The notes beneath the pieces were generated by a model, which was given only the letters and a program-made list of their open reading frames with translations, was not told the origin of the DNA and made no database searches. The position numbers and the translations under genes were made by a program. From Gloeophyllum trabeum ATCC 11539 (lineage: Eukaryota > Basidiomycota > Agaricomycetes > Gloeophyllales > Gloeophyllaceae): DNA of 64,000 nt. The DNA lies in contig NW_006920411.1 in assembly GCF_000344685.1 (NCBI RefSeq), positions 2,729,910 through 2,793,909 on the forward strand, read 5' to 3'. Positions 1 to 11,936 of this stretch are shown here, piece by piece (the first letter of the stretch is position 1; each line of letters begins with the position of its first letter).

Positions 1-1080
<1,080 letters not shown>

Positions 1081-1269
1081 GAGTGCCAGCCAGAATAAAC
1101 AAGAGAGATCGAGCAAGGAAGTTTGCCGGTTTCCGAAATATTGAAGCTGCTGACGTAAGCACAGATCCATCGACGGGATGGTGGCGGTGCAGCAGGGCTT
1201 GGATTTTGTCTCCGTCTCATCGCTGCACCCAACCACGCCCACTTTCTTACACCCCGCACATCGACTGCA

Positions 1270-2527
1270 ATGGACATCATCCCCGACGACGCGATGGCCC
1301 CCGACGCCGCCCCCCTCTCCTACGACGATGCCGTCGCCTACGAAGACCAGCTCTCGACCACCGCAACAGTCGCAAGCGAAACAGCAATAATGGCAGACGA
1401 AACACCCGGAGCGCCCTCGCTCGCGAACAGGATCGGCCAGACAAAGGTATACCTGCTCGCGGACGCCTCGCTGTCCAAGGCCGGAAAGGTGCGCGTGTAG
1501 CCTTCGTTGGCGGTGATCGCGCGCGGCCCTGATGCGAGCGTGTTATGTGTGGTAAGCGGAAGCGCGGGGAGGACCTGGGCGAGGATATGGAGGAAGATAT
1601 TGCTGAAGAAGGCGCGCCGCTCTCTTCCCATAACCATTGGTCCCCCGAGTTTATGGACTAAATGGGCCGTATGCAGATCAGACCTACCGCCCGAACGCGG
1701 TGCTCCTGCATGGCCCGCCCATCGCGCACCTCCCCACCTCCAACCTCTTCGCCTACGCAACTCACTTCGACTCGCACCCCATGGGGCTCGAGTGGATCGA
1801 CGACACCACCTGCGTGCTCGTCTTCGAGTCGCGCGCCGCCGCGCGCCTCGCCCACCGCGCCCTCTCCAAATCCCCCACCGAAGCCCCCGACGAGGCGGGG
1901 TTCGTCGCGGCCAAGCCGATTCCCGTCGCGCTGTGGCCTGCGGAGGACCGCATCAGCAAGGTCCTGGGGAAGGGCGAGGGCCTCAAGGGCGCGATCCGCA
2001 TGCGCTGGGCAAGGCGCGACGACGTGAAGAAGCGCGGGGCGAAACGGGAGAGCGAGTTCTACCGGAAGCACGGCGCGCGCGCGGGGAAGGAGGGGTTCGT
2101 CCCGCCTGAGGAGCTCGAGCGGGAGAGCGCGCCGAAGAGGCGGCGGAAGGACGAGGAGCAGCTGCGCGCGGAGCTGGACCAGGATATCGACTCGTTCCTC
2201 GCGGAGGACGAGGAGGAGCCGCCTGCGCCGCCGTCGAAGATGCGCTCTGATAATATGGGCGTGGGGAGTAGGAAGTCGCTGCTCGAGCGCACGTCGGTCA
2301 TGCGCGTGCGGGATAGCCCCAGCCCCAGTCTCGCGGACCGTATCACCAAGCCAATGCCCCGGCGCAGAGAGAAGAGGGATCGTGAATGGGATAGAGGGAA
2401 GGAGCGTGCGTCACCTGCCAGACGACGTAGTGGAGAGCGAGCGCGCTCGGAACGGAGAGAACGGCCCAAGAAGACGCAGCAGGAGTTAGACGACGAGCTA
2501 GACGCGTTCCTCAATGAGGGCCGGTGA
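1270..2527 (+). CDS. NCBP3-like RNA-binding protein with C-terminal FoP-type tail
   Basis: Probable fungal relative of nuclear cap-binding protein subunit 3, an mRNA-export-linked RNA-binding protein. What is seen: an N-terminal acidic stretch and IGQTKVYLLAD from the ATG at 1270, then after the introns an RRM-like segment with HPMGLEWIDDTTCVLVF. The motif WIDD-(S/T)-C is the recognisable NCBP3 signature. A long Arg/Lys/Glu-rich region with SR/RD-like stretches follows, ending in DDELDAFLNEGR, which resembles the C-terminal FoP/CHTOP duplication. The large exon begins near 1677 and stops at 2527. The first intron is probably 1489-1538. The second is unresolved: a canonical GTAAGC (1552) to CAG (1676) intron keeps frame but leaves a 13-base exon and removes a coding-like acidic stretch (GEDLGEDMEEDI). 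Confident about the gene, moderate about the family. Confidence 0.7.
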
Positions 2528-2790
2528 TGTTGAGTTTGTATTTTTTGTAGTGTACATTTTTGTATAATCCTCATCAGGTTCAGGCATCCCCACTCGTCTC
2601 CTACATTGCACTATCCCCGCTTAGTCGCATCTGTAATGTGAATGGATGAGCTTCTAGTCGATGGTTGGGTGTAGACGTCCTTGAGTGTCATCCTTATATT
2701 GCAACGGTATGAAGTCCCGAAGCCTAGATATACATTTATTCTACGAGCGAAATGTCATACAACATCCTAAGAGTGACAAACCCTTCCTCT

Positions 2791-5094
2791 CTACTCGCCC
2801 TTCCCCTCCTTCCCCCGGTCCTCCCTAACCTCCACCTCCCGCACCTCCACGTCTTCCCTGATTGCCCTGGGTTGCACCGTCCGTCCCCCCTTCGCGCCCC
2901 ACACCCCGCCCGTGACCCCACCCTTCTCGAAGATATGGTCGACGTCCTCGAGCTCGAGCCCCTTCGTCTCGGGGAAGAACGCGTACACGAGCGGCACCCA
3001 GCACGCGTTGAACACCGCGAAGATGATGAACACGCGCCAGGAGATGATCGCGATCGCCGGCGGCGTCATCTCGACGACCGCGAAGACGCACATCCAGTTG
3101 AAGAAGGAGGCGAGCGCGGATGCGCGTTGTGGTTATCTGTCAGTGGTGGCAGTGCGGGAAGTGGGAGCGCTGGAGGGTAGGAGACTCACTTCGGCGGGGT
3201 ATAGCCATGGCTGTGCGGGAACAGTTAGAGGGTGGAGCCCTGGAAGAGAGAAGGACGTACGATAGGCAGATACCCGATCCCCAGGAAAATCTGGAATATA
3301 AACACCATCGCGGTCGCGCCGTACGCCGCGCTCTTCGTCCCCACCGAGAGCAGGATGCTCGCGAGGATGAAGCACACGGATAGCCCCGTCGCGGAGGTCA
3401 TCAGGAGGAAGCGGCGGCCGTACCGGTCGACGGTCTAGTTCGGTTTGAGAGGAGAGCGGCTAAGGGGAGGGAAGACGGGGAACGTACCCAGAGAGGGATG
3501 AAGGACGCGACCATGTACGTGCATGCGGTCGCTCCGCCAAGGATGAGTGAGAGGTTGCGGGACATGCCCATGGTGTTCTGGTATACTACGGGAGCGAGGT
3601 AGCTGGGTGAAAAATGAGCGACCATGCGTCACATTCCGGTGGATGGCAGACGTACTTAATCGTGTTCGCACTGCGTAGGTCATGTCAGGTCCCTCAGTCG
3701 CTATAGATCGAAAGTAGAAGGAAACGTACCCGGTGAATTGCTGCATCACATTCACAGCAACACAGAGACATATCCTCCTAAAGTTCCCGAGAGGTCCTCC
3801 CTGGAACAGCTCCGCATACCTGAACGGACCTAACACAGCTCAATCATCAGAACGCCTTTCTTCCTTGAGTCCAACGTACCTCCGGCGCTCTCCTGCTCCA
3901 AACTAACCTCGATCTCCTTCCGTTTCATGACGACCTCCGGTTCGTTGACGTCCTCCGTGCCTGCGAGCTGCGCAAGGATCCGGCATGCCTCTTCCGGCCG
4001 GCCGTGCGCGAGCAGCCAGCGCGGGGAGTCGGGGAGGACCATGCCCTGCAGGAGAAGGCACAGCGCGAACACTGCTTGGAAGCCTGAGGAAGGAGATTAG
4101 GCGTGAGGTACTAGGTCGGAGGGAGCGAGGGATCGGTGCGTACCGACTGGTAAGCGCCATTGTGCCGGGCCGTCTACGAAGGACATGCCATAGTCTAGCC
4201 AGTACGCCTGTACAATGTTCTGAGAGATCCGCTGGGACGGGAAGAAGTCGAGCACGTACGATAACTAGGCCTATGATAGTTACGGTGGAGTTGAGACAAA
4301 CAAGCGTGCCACGGATGGCCCCGCCGCATGTCTCCGACTGGTAGACCGGTACGGAGGAAGAATTGAAACCATTGCCCTGGACATGCCATATGTACTCAGC
4401 GAGGTCCCCGCATGTCCGTAGGATGCTCACGTACGATACCAGTGACTATACGGCCGACAAGGAGCTGGGCGACCGTGGTAGAACTTGTCAAGATAGCCTA
4501 AGCAGAGACACAGCTTAGCCGCTAGTGGGGCGAAGGGGCATGGAGTTGCTTACAGTACCGACGAGCATGGTAGATGCACCCGCCATGATCATGCGTTTTC
4601 GTCCGATGGACTCGCCGAAGAAGAATACGAATAAGCTTCCCACCGCACATCCTATGTCCTGAATTCCCGGAGTCAGTATGTACTCTACTTTCGCTCGAAA
4701 GCTACAATCTCACATATATCGCGACCTTTACCGGGCGAGGATAGGGATGTAGGAGTTAGTAGTCTGTACCAGGGCGTTAAGTACCACCGGAACTCACGAT
4801 CGTGCCTTGCAAAGTTGGATCAGGATGTCCGAAATCTTTTCCGAACTGGTTGTCAGCGCCGATCTAGTGCACGGCGCACATTGGTAAGTACATGCGCTAC
4901 TATGAGGAAGCTATCTAGTCAGCGTACAATGCCTGACATGACCCCTTGGTCGTATCCGAGCAGTAGGAAGCCCTGGCAGCAGCATGCTGTAACCATCCGT
5001 TCAGCAAGACTTTACGGACAGACAAGGAAATAGAAACGACCACACCTGTAATCGCCCAGACCAGCCATTTCCCTCTTACAGGCAGAATCCACAT
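2791..5094 (-). CDS. MFS sugar porter
   Basis: Twelve-helix proton-linked sugar transporter of the plasma membrane (MFS sugar porter family). The gene is cut into many short exons. Read from the ATG at 5094, the exons give GFLLLGYDQGVMSGIV (helix 1), GESIGRKRMI (helix 2-3 loop, GR-K/R motif), VPVYQSETCGGAIRGTLV (PxYxSE-like motif after helix 4), DSPRWLLAHGRPEEA (PESPRWL-type motif), QQFTG and PVVYQNTMGMS (helix 7), PWLYPAE (helix 10) and PETKGLELEDVDHIF (PETKG motif after helix 12). The stop is at 2791. All main family motifs are present and I saw no disabling stop, so I read it as functional. The substrate cannot be told from sequence; hexoses, disaccharides or quinate-type acids are possible. 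Small exons and many introns make exact coordinates approximate. Confidence 0.88.
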
Positions 5095-5656
5095 CGTGAA
5101 GAAAGCAATTCTTCGAGGTGCGCAAGAGCAACCGTGACGGCACCCTCAAGAAAACATATCCCCGCCATGATTACCCTGGCTGCGAAGCCGGCCCACCATG
5201 TACGTTCAGATGACCCTGCAGAGGGCACCATTTATCAAACTTCTTCTATCACAGGACGTGCATGAACGCGTCAGAGCCACCGACGCGGTCATGATCAGAG
5301 AAGGCGTGTTGCAAACTCTGCGAACCGCACGCGCAGCTTCGCACACGTTACACCGGGACCCACATCGACCATGCCCATACTTACACTTCTTACACTGCTA
5401 TGAGTCTGGCCCATCAGCGAGTATACAGAAGATAATTCGCAAGTGAAGCACACGAGAACCATTGTCAAAATACCAATCCGAAGCAATAATATTCACATCA
5501 GGCCTTCTCCCAAGTCCCATCCGAATACCAGACTAAATTACAAGATGTGCACCATACATATCTCGTAACGATGCTGTCGAAACACTCACACCCCAATTGT
5601 CTATATTACACGAGTATACAAAGGCTTAGACGGATTGAACGCCGTGTAGAGGGTAA
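5095..5656. other. Intergenic region, no gene seen
   Basis: This is the shared stretch upstream of the sugar porter and downstream of the WW-domain gene; both are on the minus strand. Only short open frames without family resemblance occur. It probably holds the transporter promoter and the 3' end of the WW gene. Confidence 0.6.
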
Positions 5657-6599
5657 TTACCAGTCTCCGCCTCCTCCGTCGCCGTAGTCAGCGCCGTTGT
5701 CAAACCCTAACGCAGAGTATGAACATCCGCCATCTCATGATGAATAGTGATAATCAACGTACCTTGGTCGTACGACTCCTGGCGCTCGTCGTCGATATGA
5801 TCCTCGATCATCTCGCCAACCAGGACGCCGCCGAGAAGACCAGCACCACCTAGGAGCCTGTAAGACGTGCATTCGCGCGAGAACAGATGAAGGACACTCA
5901 CCGGCCGCGAGAGCGGTCCCCATGCCCATACCGGACTTCTTTGGAGGCGCTTGCTGATACACGACCTGCGGCTGGGGACTAGTACTGCCCCCGCCGAACC
6001 AGCCTACCATCACACAAAGCTGATCAGCGCGGGGTCCCGAAACCCCTACGCTTCACGTACCTCTCCCGCTCTGCGGGGCCTGCTGGTAGCCTCCCTGGTA
6101 TCCCCCCGGAGGTCCTCCATACCCGCCTTGTGGCGGCCCGCCATACCCTTGTGGAGGCCCGCCGTAATTCTGGTACCCGCCGCCGTAGCCGCCCTGCGGA
6201 CCTCCCCACTGCTGCTGGGGAGGGCCCTGGTTATAGCCAGGACCGGGGCCATACGCGTCGCGCGGCGGAGCCCCGGGAGGAGGGGCAAAGTTGCTAGGGG
6301 GAGCTGGCGACCCAGGAGGGCCGAGTGGGTGGACCCACGATGATCTGGGAGGACTTTCCTGCGTGTTCACGTAGAACCTGAAGGATTTCAGGATAAGGTC
6401 GGCATCGACGGATGTGCTGTAAATATCGCCACATACCATGCCTTGTAGCTAACATAGGTGGCGCGTCAGTCTCGCCGCTACTGATAACCGCGATATTATC
6501 CACGTACTTATGATCGTACTGCTGAATCCATCCTGGCGGGAGCGGTCGTCTGTCTGGATTCTCTGGCGGAGGTGCGTTGTAGGGCGGAGGCTGAGACAT
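5657..6599 (-). CDS. WW-domain, proline/glycine-rich protein with glycine-zipper-like tail
   Basis: Not a named family that I recognise. From the ATG at 6599 there is a proline-rich lead, then a single WW domain: LPPGWIQQYD begins it, an intron interrupts at QYDHK, a mini-exon gives YKAW, and FYVNTQES...WVHP closes it, so both signature tryptophans and the final proline are present. WW domains bind proline-rich ligands. Next comes a low-complexity region of GGPPQGYGG-type repeats (about 6240-6060), then a hydrophobic GAGLLGGVLVGEMIEDHIDD segment resembling a glycine zipper, and a short C-terminal exon ending DGGGGDW with the stop at 5657-5659. The order (WW, PG-rich region, small glycine-zipper helix) suggests an adaptor that can associate with itself or with membranes. 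That is inference. Confidence 0.82.
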
Positions 6600-6891
6600 G
6601 TACGTCGACTCTTAATCGATGAAGTGGTGAAGGAGCAAGAGGTTCATTATATAGCTATCTATAGTATGTACTGCTTTGCACAGCAAGCCGGGCTCCGAGC
6701 CCCGGCCGGCCTGGTAGTAGTACGCAATCTCCAATCCAAGATGGTTACACATAATATAATGTGCGTAAGGTAAGAACAGGAACACCTTTACCCAATGTTC
6801 AGCATTCAAGGATGAAGCGGTGATATGTCCGGGTAACGCGCAGGCACAAACATTGCACCCCATGTCTACCCTGCTGACATCGCCACCGGTA

Positions 6892-7840
6892 TTAGGCTTT
6901 TGATTTCTTCGATTTTTTCGGTGGTTGCGGAGGCGGAGCGGCGCTGGGCTTCGATGATGCTGCGGCCTTTTTAGACTTCTTGGACGGCGGCTCGACTTCG
7001 ACCCTCTCCTCCTCCTCGTCGGAATCGTCGTCCGACGACGCTGACTCCTTCTCACTATCCTCCTCGCTCGAATCGGAGTCGCTGCTAGAGGAAGCCACTA
7101 CGGGAGATTTAACTTGAGGTTTCTCAACCTGCTACGGGGCGCTCAGCGGTTAAGTAGGAAGTATCTCTGAGCTAGCACACCTGGACTTGGACAGGCGCAG
7201 GAGTAGGACTGGTCTGGGCACCATTGGTAGTCGTAAGATCGTAAGCTGCTTTGGCGATGTCGTATTTCGCCTTTTGGTCTCTGGTACGTTGTTCATACAC
7301 CTGGAACGGAAGTCAACTCGCGCTCATGCGATACACTCGGGTCGCCTACTTCTTTGTCCTGCGGACTCAACTCCTTCCATCGTCTCGAGATCTCCTTGAG
7401 CAGCTCCGAGTTGGGCATAGTGGGATTTTGTTCTTGTATCGCTCTACGGATCTCATTTTGGAAGAGAAGGTAGGACGATGCGGGACGCTTGGGCGCGTTG
7501 GGGTCCTTCAGCTTCTTCTTCTTCTTGCCATCATCATCATCAAGTGCCGCGGCCTTGCGTTTGCCTCCCTTCACAGGGGGAGGCTGCACAAGGGGCGCGG
7601 CAGCATTGAAGATAGGCTGGAAAGCTGCCGCCGCTGCACCATTTGGGCTTGCCGGCATTTCACGCAGCAGTTGCCCGAACTGGTCGGCAATGCTTGCACA
7701 GGTGCGCATTTGATCGGCCACGCTGGTGAGCGCGGTGATGAGCTGGGGCGATTGGACGCGTCAGATATGATCATGGTTGACAAAGAACGCGGACAACTCA
7801 CCTGCAGCTTCTTTACCTCAAACTGAGCAGCGTTCTCCAT
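6892..7840 (-). CDS. HMG-box protein (NHP6/HMGB-like) with acidic-basic tail
   Basis: DNA-bending chromatin protein. A short first exon (ATG at 7840, MENAAQFEVKKLQ) is followed by an intron (about 7801-7742) and an N-terminal helical segment. A basic stretch KKKKKLKDPNAPKRP opens the HMG box, which continues SSYLLFQNEIRRAIQEQNP and ISRRWKELSPQDK and, after an intron, YEQRTRDQKAKYD. The box is complete with its usual Trp and Pro positions. The C-terminal exon is a Ser/Asp/Glu run followed by KKSKK repeats, ending at 6892. The extra N-terminal region before the box distinguishes it from short yeast Nhp6. It is divergent from the PNUTS gene, with 503 bp between the start codons. Confidence 0.88.
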
Positions 7841-8343
7841 GGTTAGTATTAAGGCGACGCGACCTCGACGCGTCTGAAGACGCGATCAGTACGTGATGAC
7901 AGCAGAGGATTAAAGTGAAAGCCGAAGAGGCTCTTACCCGAGAGATACGAAGGGGGTAAGGAAATTGAACCAACTGGAGCGGCCGACTAGTGAAACCGTT
8001 ATTTGAGGGTAACAAAAGGGCGAACGAAAATTTGAAACCTGTGTATAAGCCACGTCCTTAGCGTGAGAGTCTGTGCCGCAAATAGAAAGCAAATTGAAGA
8101 GGAGCTGAAAGCGGAGCTTATAGTCGTTGCCGATTGACCTTGAGCTCGAACTTGGCCTCGGTCGTAAACGCGGCCTCACACAGCACAGTCGTCAGCAAAG
8201 GTGATACTAGCGGCGTTGAGGTTCTATTCCCCAGATTACCTGTCTTTTATGCCCTCTTTTTTCCGCCTCATTTGCGCAGAAATAAGCCGTTTAGTGTTGC
8301 CTGACGCTTGAGAGCGCGAGTGGAAAAAAGAAACGCTCGGACA
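7841..8343. promoter_or_regulatory. Shared divergent intergenic region (HMG-box gene / PNUTS)
   Basis: This 503-bp region separates two start codons facing away from each other, so it must hold both promoters. No TATA box or coding sequence was recognised. The two genes both act on chromatin or transcription, which makes co-regulation possible but unproven. Confidence 0.5.
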
Positions 8344-11300
8344 ATGGACATGTATACGAATGCGCCTGCGTGGCTCCAGCCCCAGGGCCAACAAATCGAG
8401 TCGCAGTCGATGCACCATGAAATGACCTCGCCGTCGTCGCACGACTGGAAGGACCCGTCCAATTCGGCGTCGTCGGCAGCGGGGTCATCGTCGAAGAACG
8501 CGCAGGCGCCGTTGGATCTAAGCGACTTCGGTGGCATGGGAGACATTCCGGGTGAGTATGCCCAAACGCGCGACGAATGGATATCGTTCGTCGCGGTCGT
8601 GTGTTGAGGAAGATAACTGACAAAGACACGTGTAGGCCCATCATCGACGCCATCGATGTCGCCCCCCGCGCACGCGCACTATACCAGCGCGTTTTCGCAA
8701 TTCGGATACTACTTGTCTGGCGTTCCCGGACCTTACAACGCCGTTCCTTATGGTTCTCCTTGGGCGGGCCCCTCAAATCAAGTGCCCCTGTCGAACTATT
8801 CTACCCTGGATGGTGCTACCACAAGTCCCGCAAGTACATCCCAGCAGCAGCCTCCGCAACAGTCCAGTTCTTCGCAGCAGATGCTTATTGAGTATGTCAC
8901 AGTACAACTTTGGTCTTTGCTCCATCGTAACGTGTCGCTCCAGCCCGGCCCTGACTACTACAAACAATCCCACTTCTAATGGTCAACAACAGTACTCTCA
9001 TCACTCGCCTAATATCCCCTCTGTGCAGTCCCCGTCTCAGCAGTCTCCGTTCATGCAATATCAGTTCCAGTCACATCTGCATCCGCAGCCCTTGTCTATC
9101 AATCCAGCATATGTACAATCGCCGCAATATTACCAGCACCAGCAGCAACCTCAACCCCACCAGCAAGGTACCCTATCTCCTCAAGTTCTGCATTCCCCTA
9201 CGGGTATAGCTCCTCAGTCGTTCTATGCGCCTTTGCAAGCCATCTCTCCTCCGCCACAATTAACACCTCAGCAGAAGAAGGACAAACTTCAGGCTGCTGT
9301 ACGCCCTCTCCTACAGCCCAACGTGTTCACCGGCGCAGGAGCAGTACAGACTTTAGTGTCCCATTTGGATGACTTTGGGTCCCAAGATGTTGACGGGCAG
9401 TTACGCTCGGAGATCCTCACGAAGATCAGAGATAACGCCCCGAATCACTACTTTAGGGCATGGTCGGAGAATCCCACGGCAATGGACATTACTCGAGAAT
9501 GGCTAAAAGCTGGGTACACTAACAAGGCTGATAACCAGATGATGGAGACGATCATGCCGCTGTTACATGTGGGTACTAGACCAGCAGTGGAACATATCAT
9601 ATGATACATCGATGCTCACGCCCCGTAATAGATTATCGACCGGTTACCTCTAACCGTGGAGAGCCTAAAGACATCGAGACTGGGCAAGATCATCGTCAAG
9701 CTAACCAAGGATCCTCCTAATCCAGGTGAGTTACGTTCAACTTCCTATCTCTTTGTAGCTCCCGTGACCTGGCGCTGTGCCCTCGGTACCTGCTTCCCGC
9801 GGCGTGAGTCCCTAAGAAATAGAGTATTCATGTTGCTTGATGACCTGTACTGTTCTGAGCATCTGAGTTACCTGCAAAACTTCGTGACGCTGGACAACTT
9901 GTATCTAACTATGCTTTGTCTCTATCGTGAAACGCAGCGATCAAGGACATGGCTTCGAATTTGGAACGTAAATGGCGCCAAATGGTGAATGTTCAGAAAG
10001 ACGGCACCTCAAAAAATGCCGATAATGATACAGAGGGTCAGTCATGTCAGTCCATCTGGCTGTCCCATGCCCCTGATAAAATTGTGGTTAGACGTTAAAC
10101 CGAAGAAACGCAAGTCTGTTGAGCCACCTCCGAAGGCTGCACCTCCTGCGAAGAAGGCTGCGGTGTCCGCGCCTGGTCCGTCCGCCAGAACCACGGTCGT
10201 GAAGAAGGAGGTTAAGCCAATCGTGACCTCTGTCAAGGACGCGAAGTCGGACTCTTCGTTCTTCTCAGCCCCCAAGCCCAAACCGAAGCTGCCAAGTTTC
10301 AAGAAGGCGCCTGTACCTGTCAAGAAGGAGCCCGATCCCAATGTCGCACAACCTTTGGCCTTCGACCCTTTCCAAGAGGCGCTGAAGGATATGGCCAAGG
10401 CTCGCAAAGCGTCACCCGCGGCGACGGCTACTCCACCGCCAGCTGCCCCTGTCGCCGAGAGCGCCCCTTCAATTTCGTCCGGTCTCACCAAGTCCGGTAA
10501 GAAGAAGAAGACGGTCACTTGGGCCGCCGACGGCCAACTGGAGTCCGTCAAGCTCATTGAACGTGCAATCTACGATGACGATCCCACGGATGTAAGTATC
10601 TTATCTTCGAGTTTAGTATCAACCTTGTTCACTCTATCTGTAGGGCATGCATATGATGCATAGTGTTCGTGACCTGGAGCGAGGCGAAGGTGCTGCATTG
10701 CACGCGCACTTGTTCGAAGAAGGGATTGATTGGTATGAGCCTCCACGTAAGTTCGCTTCAAACCTTAACCTCGCTGCCGAGTCATTGAATTTCTTCTACT
10801 GCAGTGCTCGAGAATCCTGAATACAAACCGCGGGGTCTCAATAGCGCCGAAGCGGCGGCTCAAGAAGAGCGCGAGCAGACAGCCTTGATTGCGTTGTATA
10901 TGTCGGCGGCTCAGATACCGGAAAGTCCGGCAGAGCCTGCGACGCAAATACCCGACGATAAGGTTGATGCAGACGTAAAGCTGATGCTCGTTCATCGGGA
11001 TCTTGACGCACTTTTCTGGGGCGGAGGGGCACCAGCAGATGTTCAACCTCAGGTTTCGGTGCCAGCCCTTCTGGGTCAGCTGTCAGCAGCCTCGGACGCT
11101 CCTCTGAACGCAGGACCACCTGCAGATGGCCAGCCCCCGCCAGATACCAGTATGCTTACGCCTTCATCGAATATGACGCCGGAGCAACTGCAGGCACTAC
11201 TACAGCAAGCGCAAGCAGTGCTCGCTTCCCAATTGCGACAAGGCCCATCACCTCCGGGGCAGCCGTCCTACCCAAATGGCGACCAAGATTGGAACAACAA

Positions 11301-11596
11301 GCAGCATTATTCGGACTTTGATCAGGGTTACCGGGATGATGATGGAGGACGGGAGCGTCGTTGGTCTGCGGATCAAGGATGGGAAAATCGGGACCGTGGC
11401 CGTGGCCGAGGTCGCGGGCGTGGTCGTGGCGACTTTAGACATAATAAAAGAAAACCTTGCAGTTTCTTTGCACAAGGAAGGCGAGCATCGAACCCTACAG
11501 TGATAACGGAGTGAAACCTGAACTGATTCTTGCAATGACTGCAGATGCAAATATGGAGACCAATGCGACTTCAGCCACGATCCCGTCTATAGCTGA
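8344..11596 (+). CDS. PNUTS: PNUTS (PPP1R10/Ppn1) orthologue, PP1 regulator in transcription termination
   Basis: Scaffold that targets protein phosphatase 1 to the RNA polymerase II termination machinery. Three family parts are visible in the right order. A TFIIS-N/LW-type helical domain (9270-9990) follows a long Gln/Pro/Ser-rich N-terminus. A PP1-docking RVxF-type motif lies in KKKTVTWAADG (about 10500-10530), very close to the KTVTW of animal PNUTS. A C-terminal CCCH zinc finger (CSFFAQGR joined to CKYGDQCDFSH) follows an RGRGRG tract, mirroring the RGG plus CCCH tail of PNUTS. The last intron (11481-11544) has a GC donor and splits the zinc finger; without it the second half is out of frame. 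The stop is TGA at 11594-11596. Start ATG 8344 (MDMYTNAP). The two halves and the RVxF motif make the assignment strong. Confidence 0.85.
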
Positions 11597-11936
11597 TATG
11601 CCCCATGTACTTTTTCCGGGTATTTATTGCCTTTTATGTCATGCAATCACAACTTTTGCAATGTTTACACAACCGCCCAATGGCAGAGTATCAAGTGACG
11701 CACACGAGGAGCAGCTGTCGGTGATAGTTCGGTGCAGTAAGAGTACAGAGTGGTTGGTAATAAATAGAAAAACATTGGTAAGACAGCTCCGCTGGCAGCA
11801 ACAAACCCCCCGCAAAAAGAAGAGTACCGTATAGACAACTGCGATATATAATACAATCTATGCCAACGTGAGCGCTACTCCGGGAGGGCAGATCAAGAAA
11901 GAGATAAAAAGAGGAAAACGTAAATAAATACAGCAG
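11597..11936. other. Convergent intergenic region, no gene seen
   Basis: 3' ends of the PNUTS gene (plus) and the LIM-binding gene (minus) face each other here. AT-richer stretches such as ataaatag near 11759 and aaataaata near 11922 may serve polyadenylation. No coding sequence was recognised. Confidence 0.5.
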
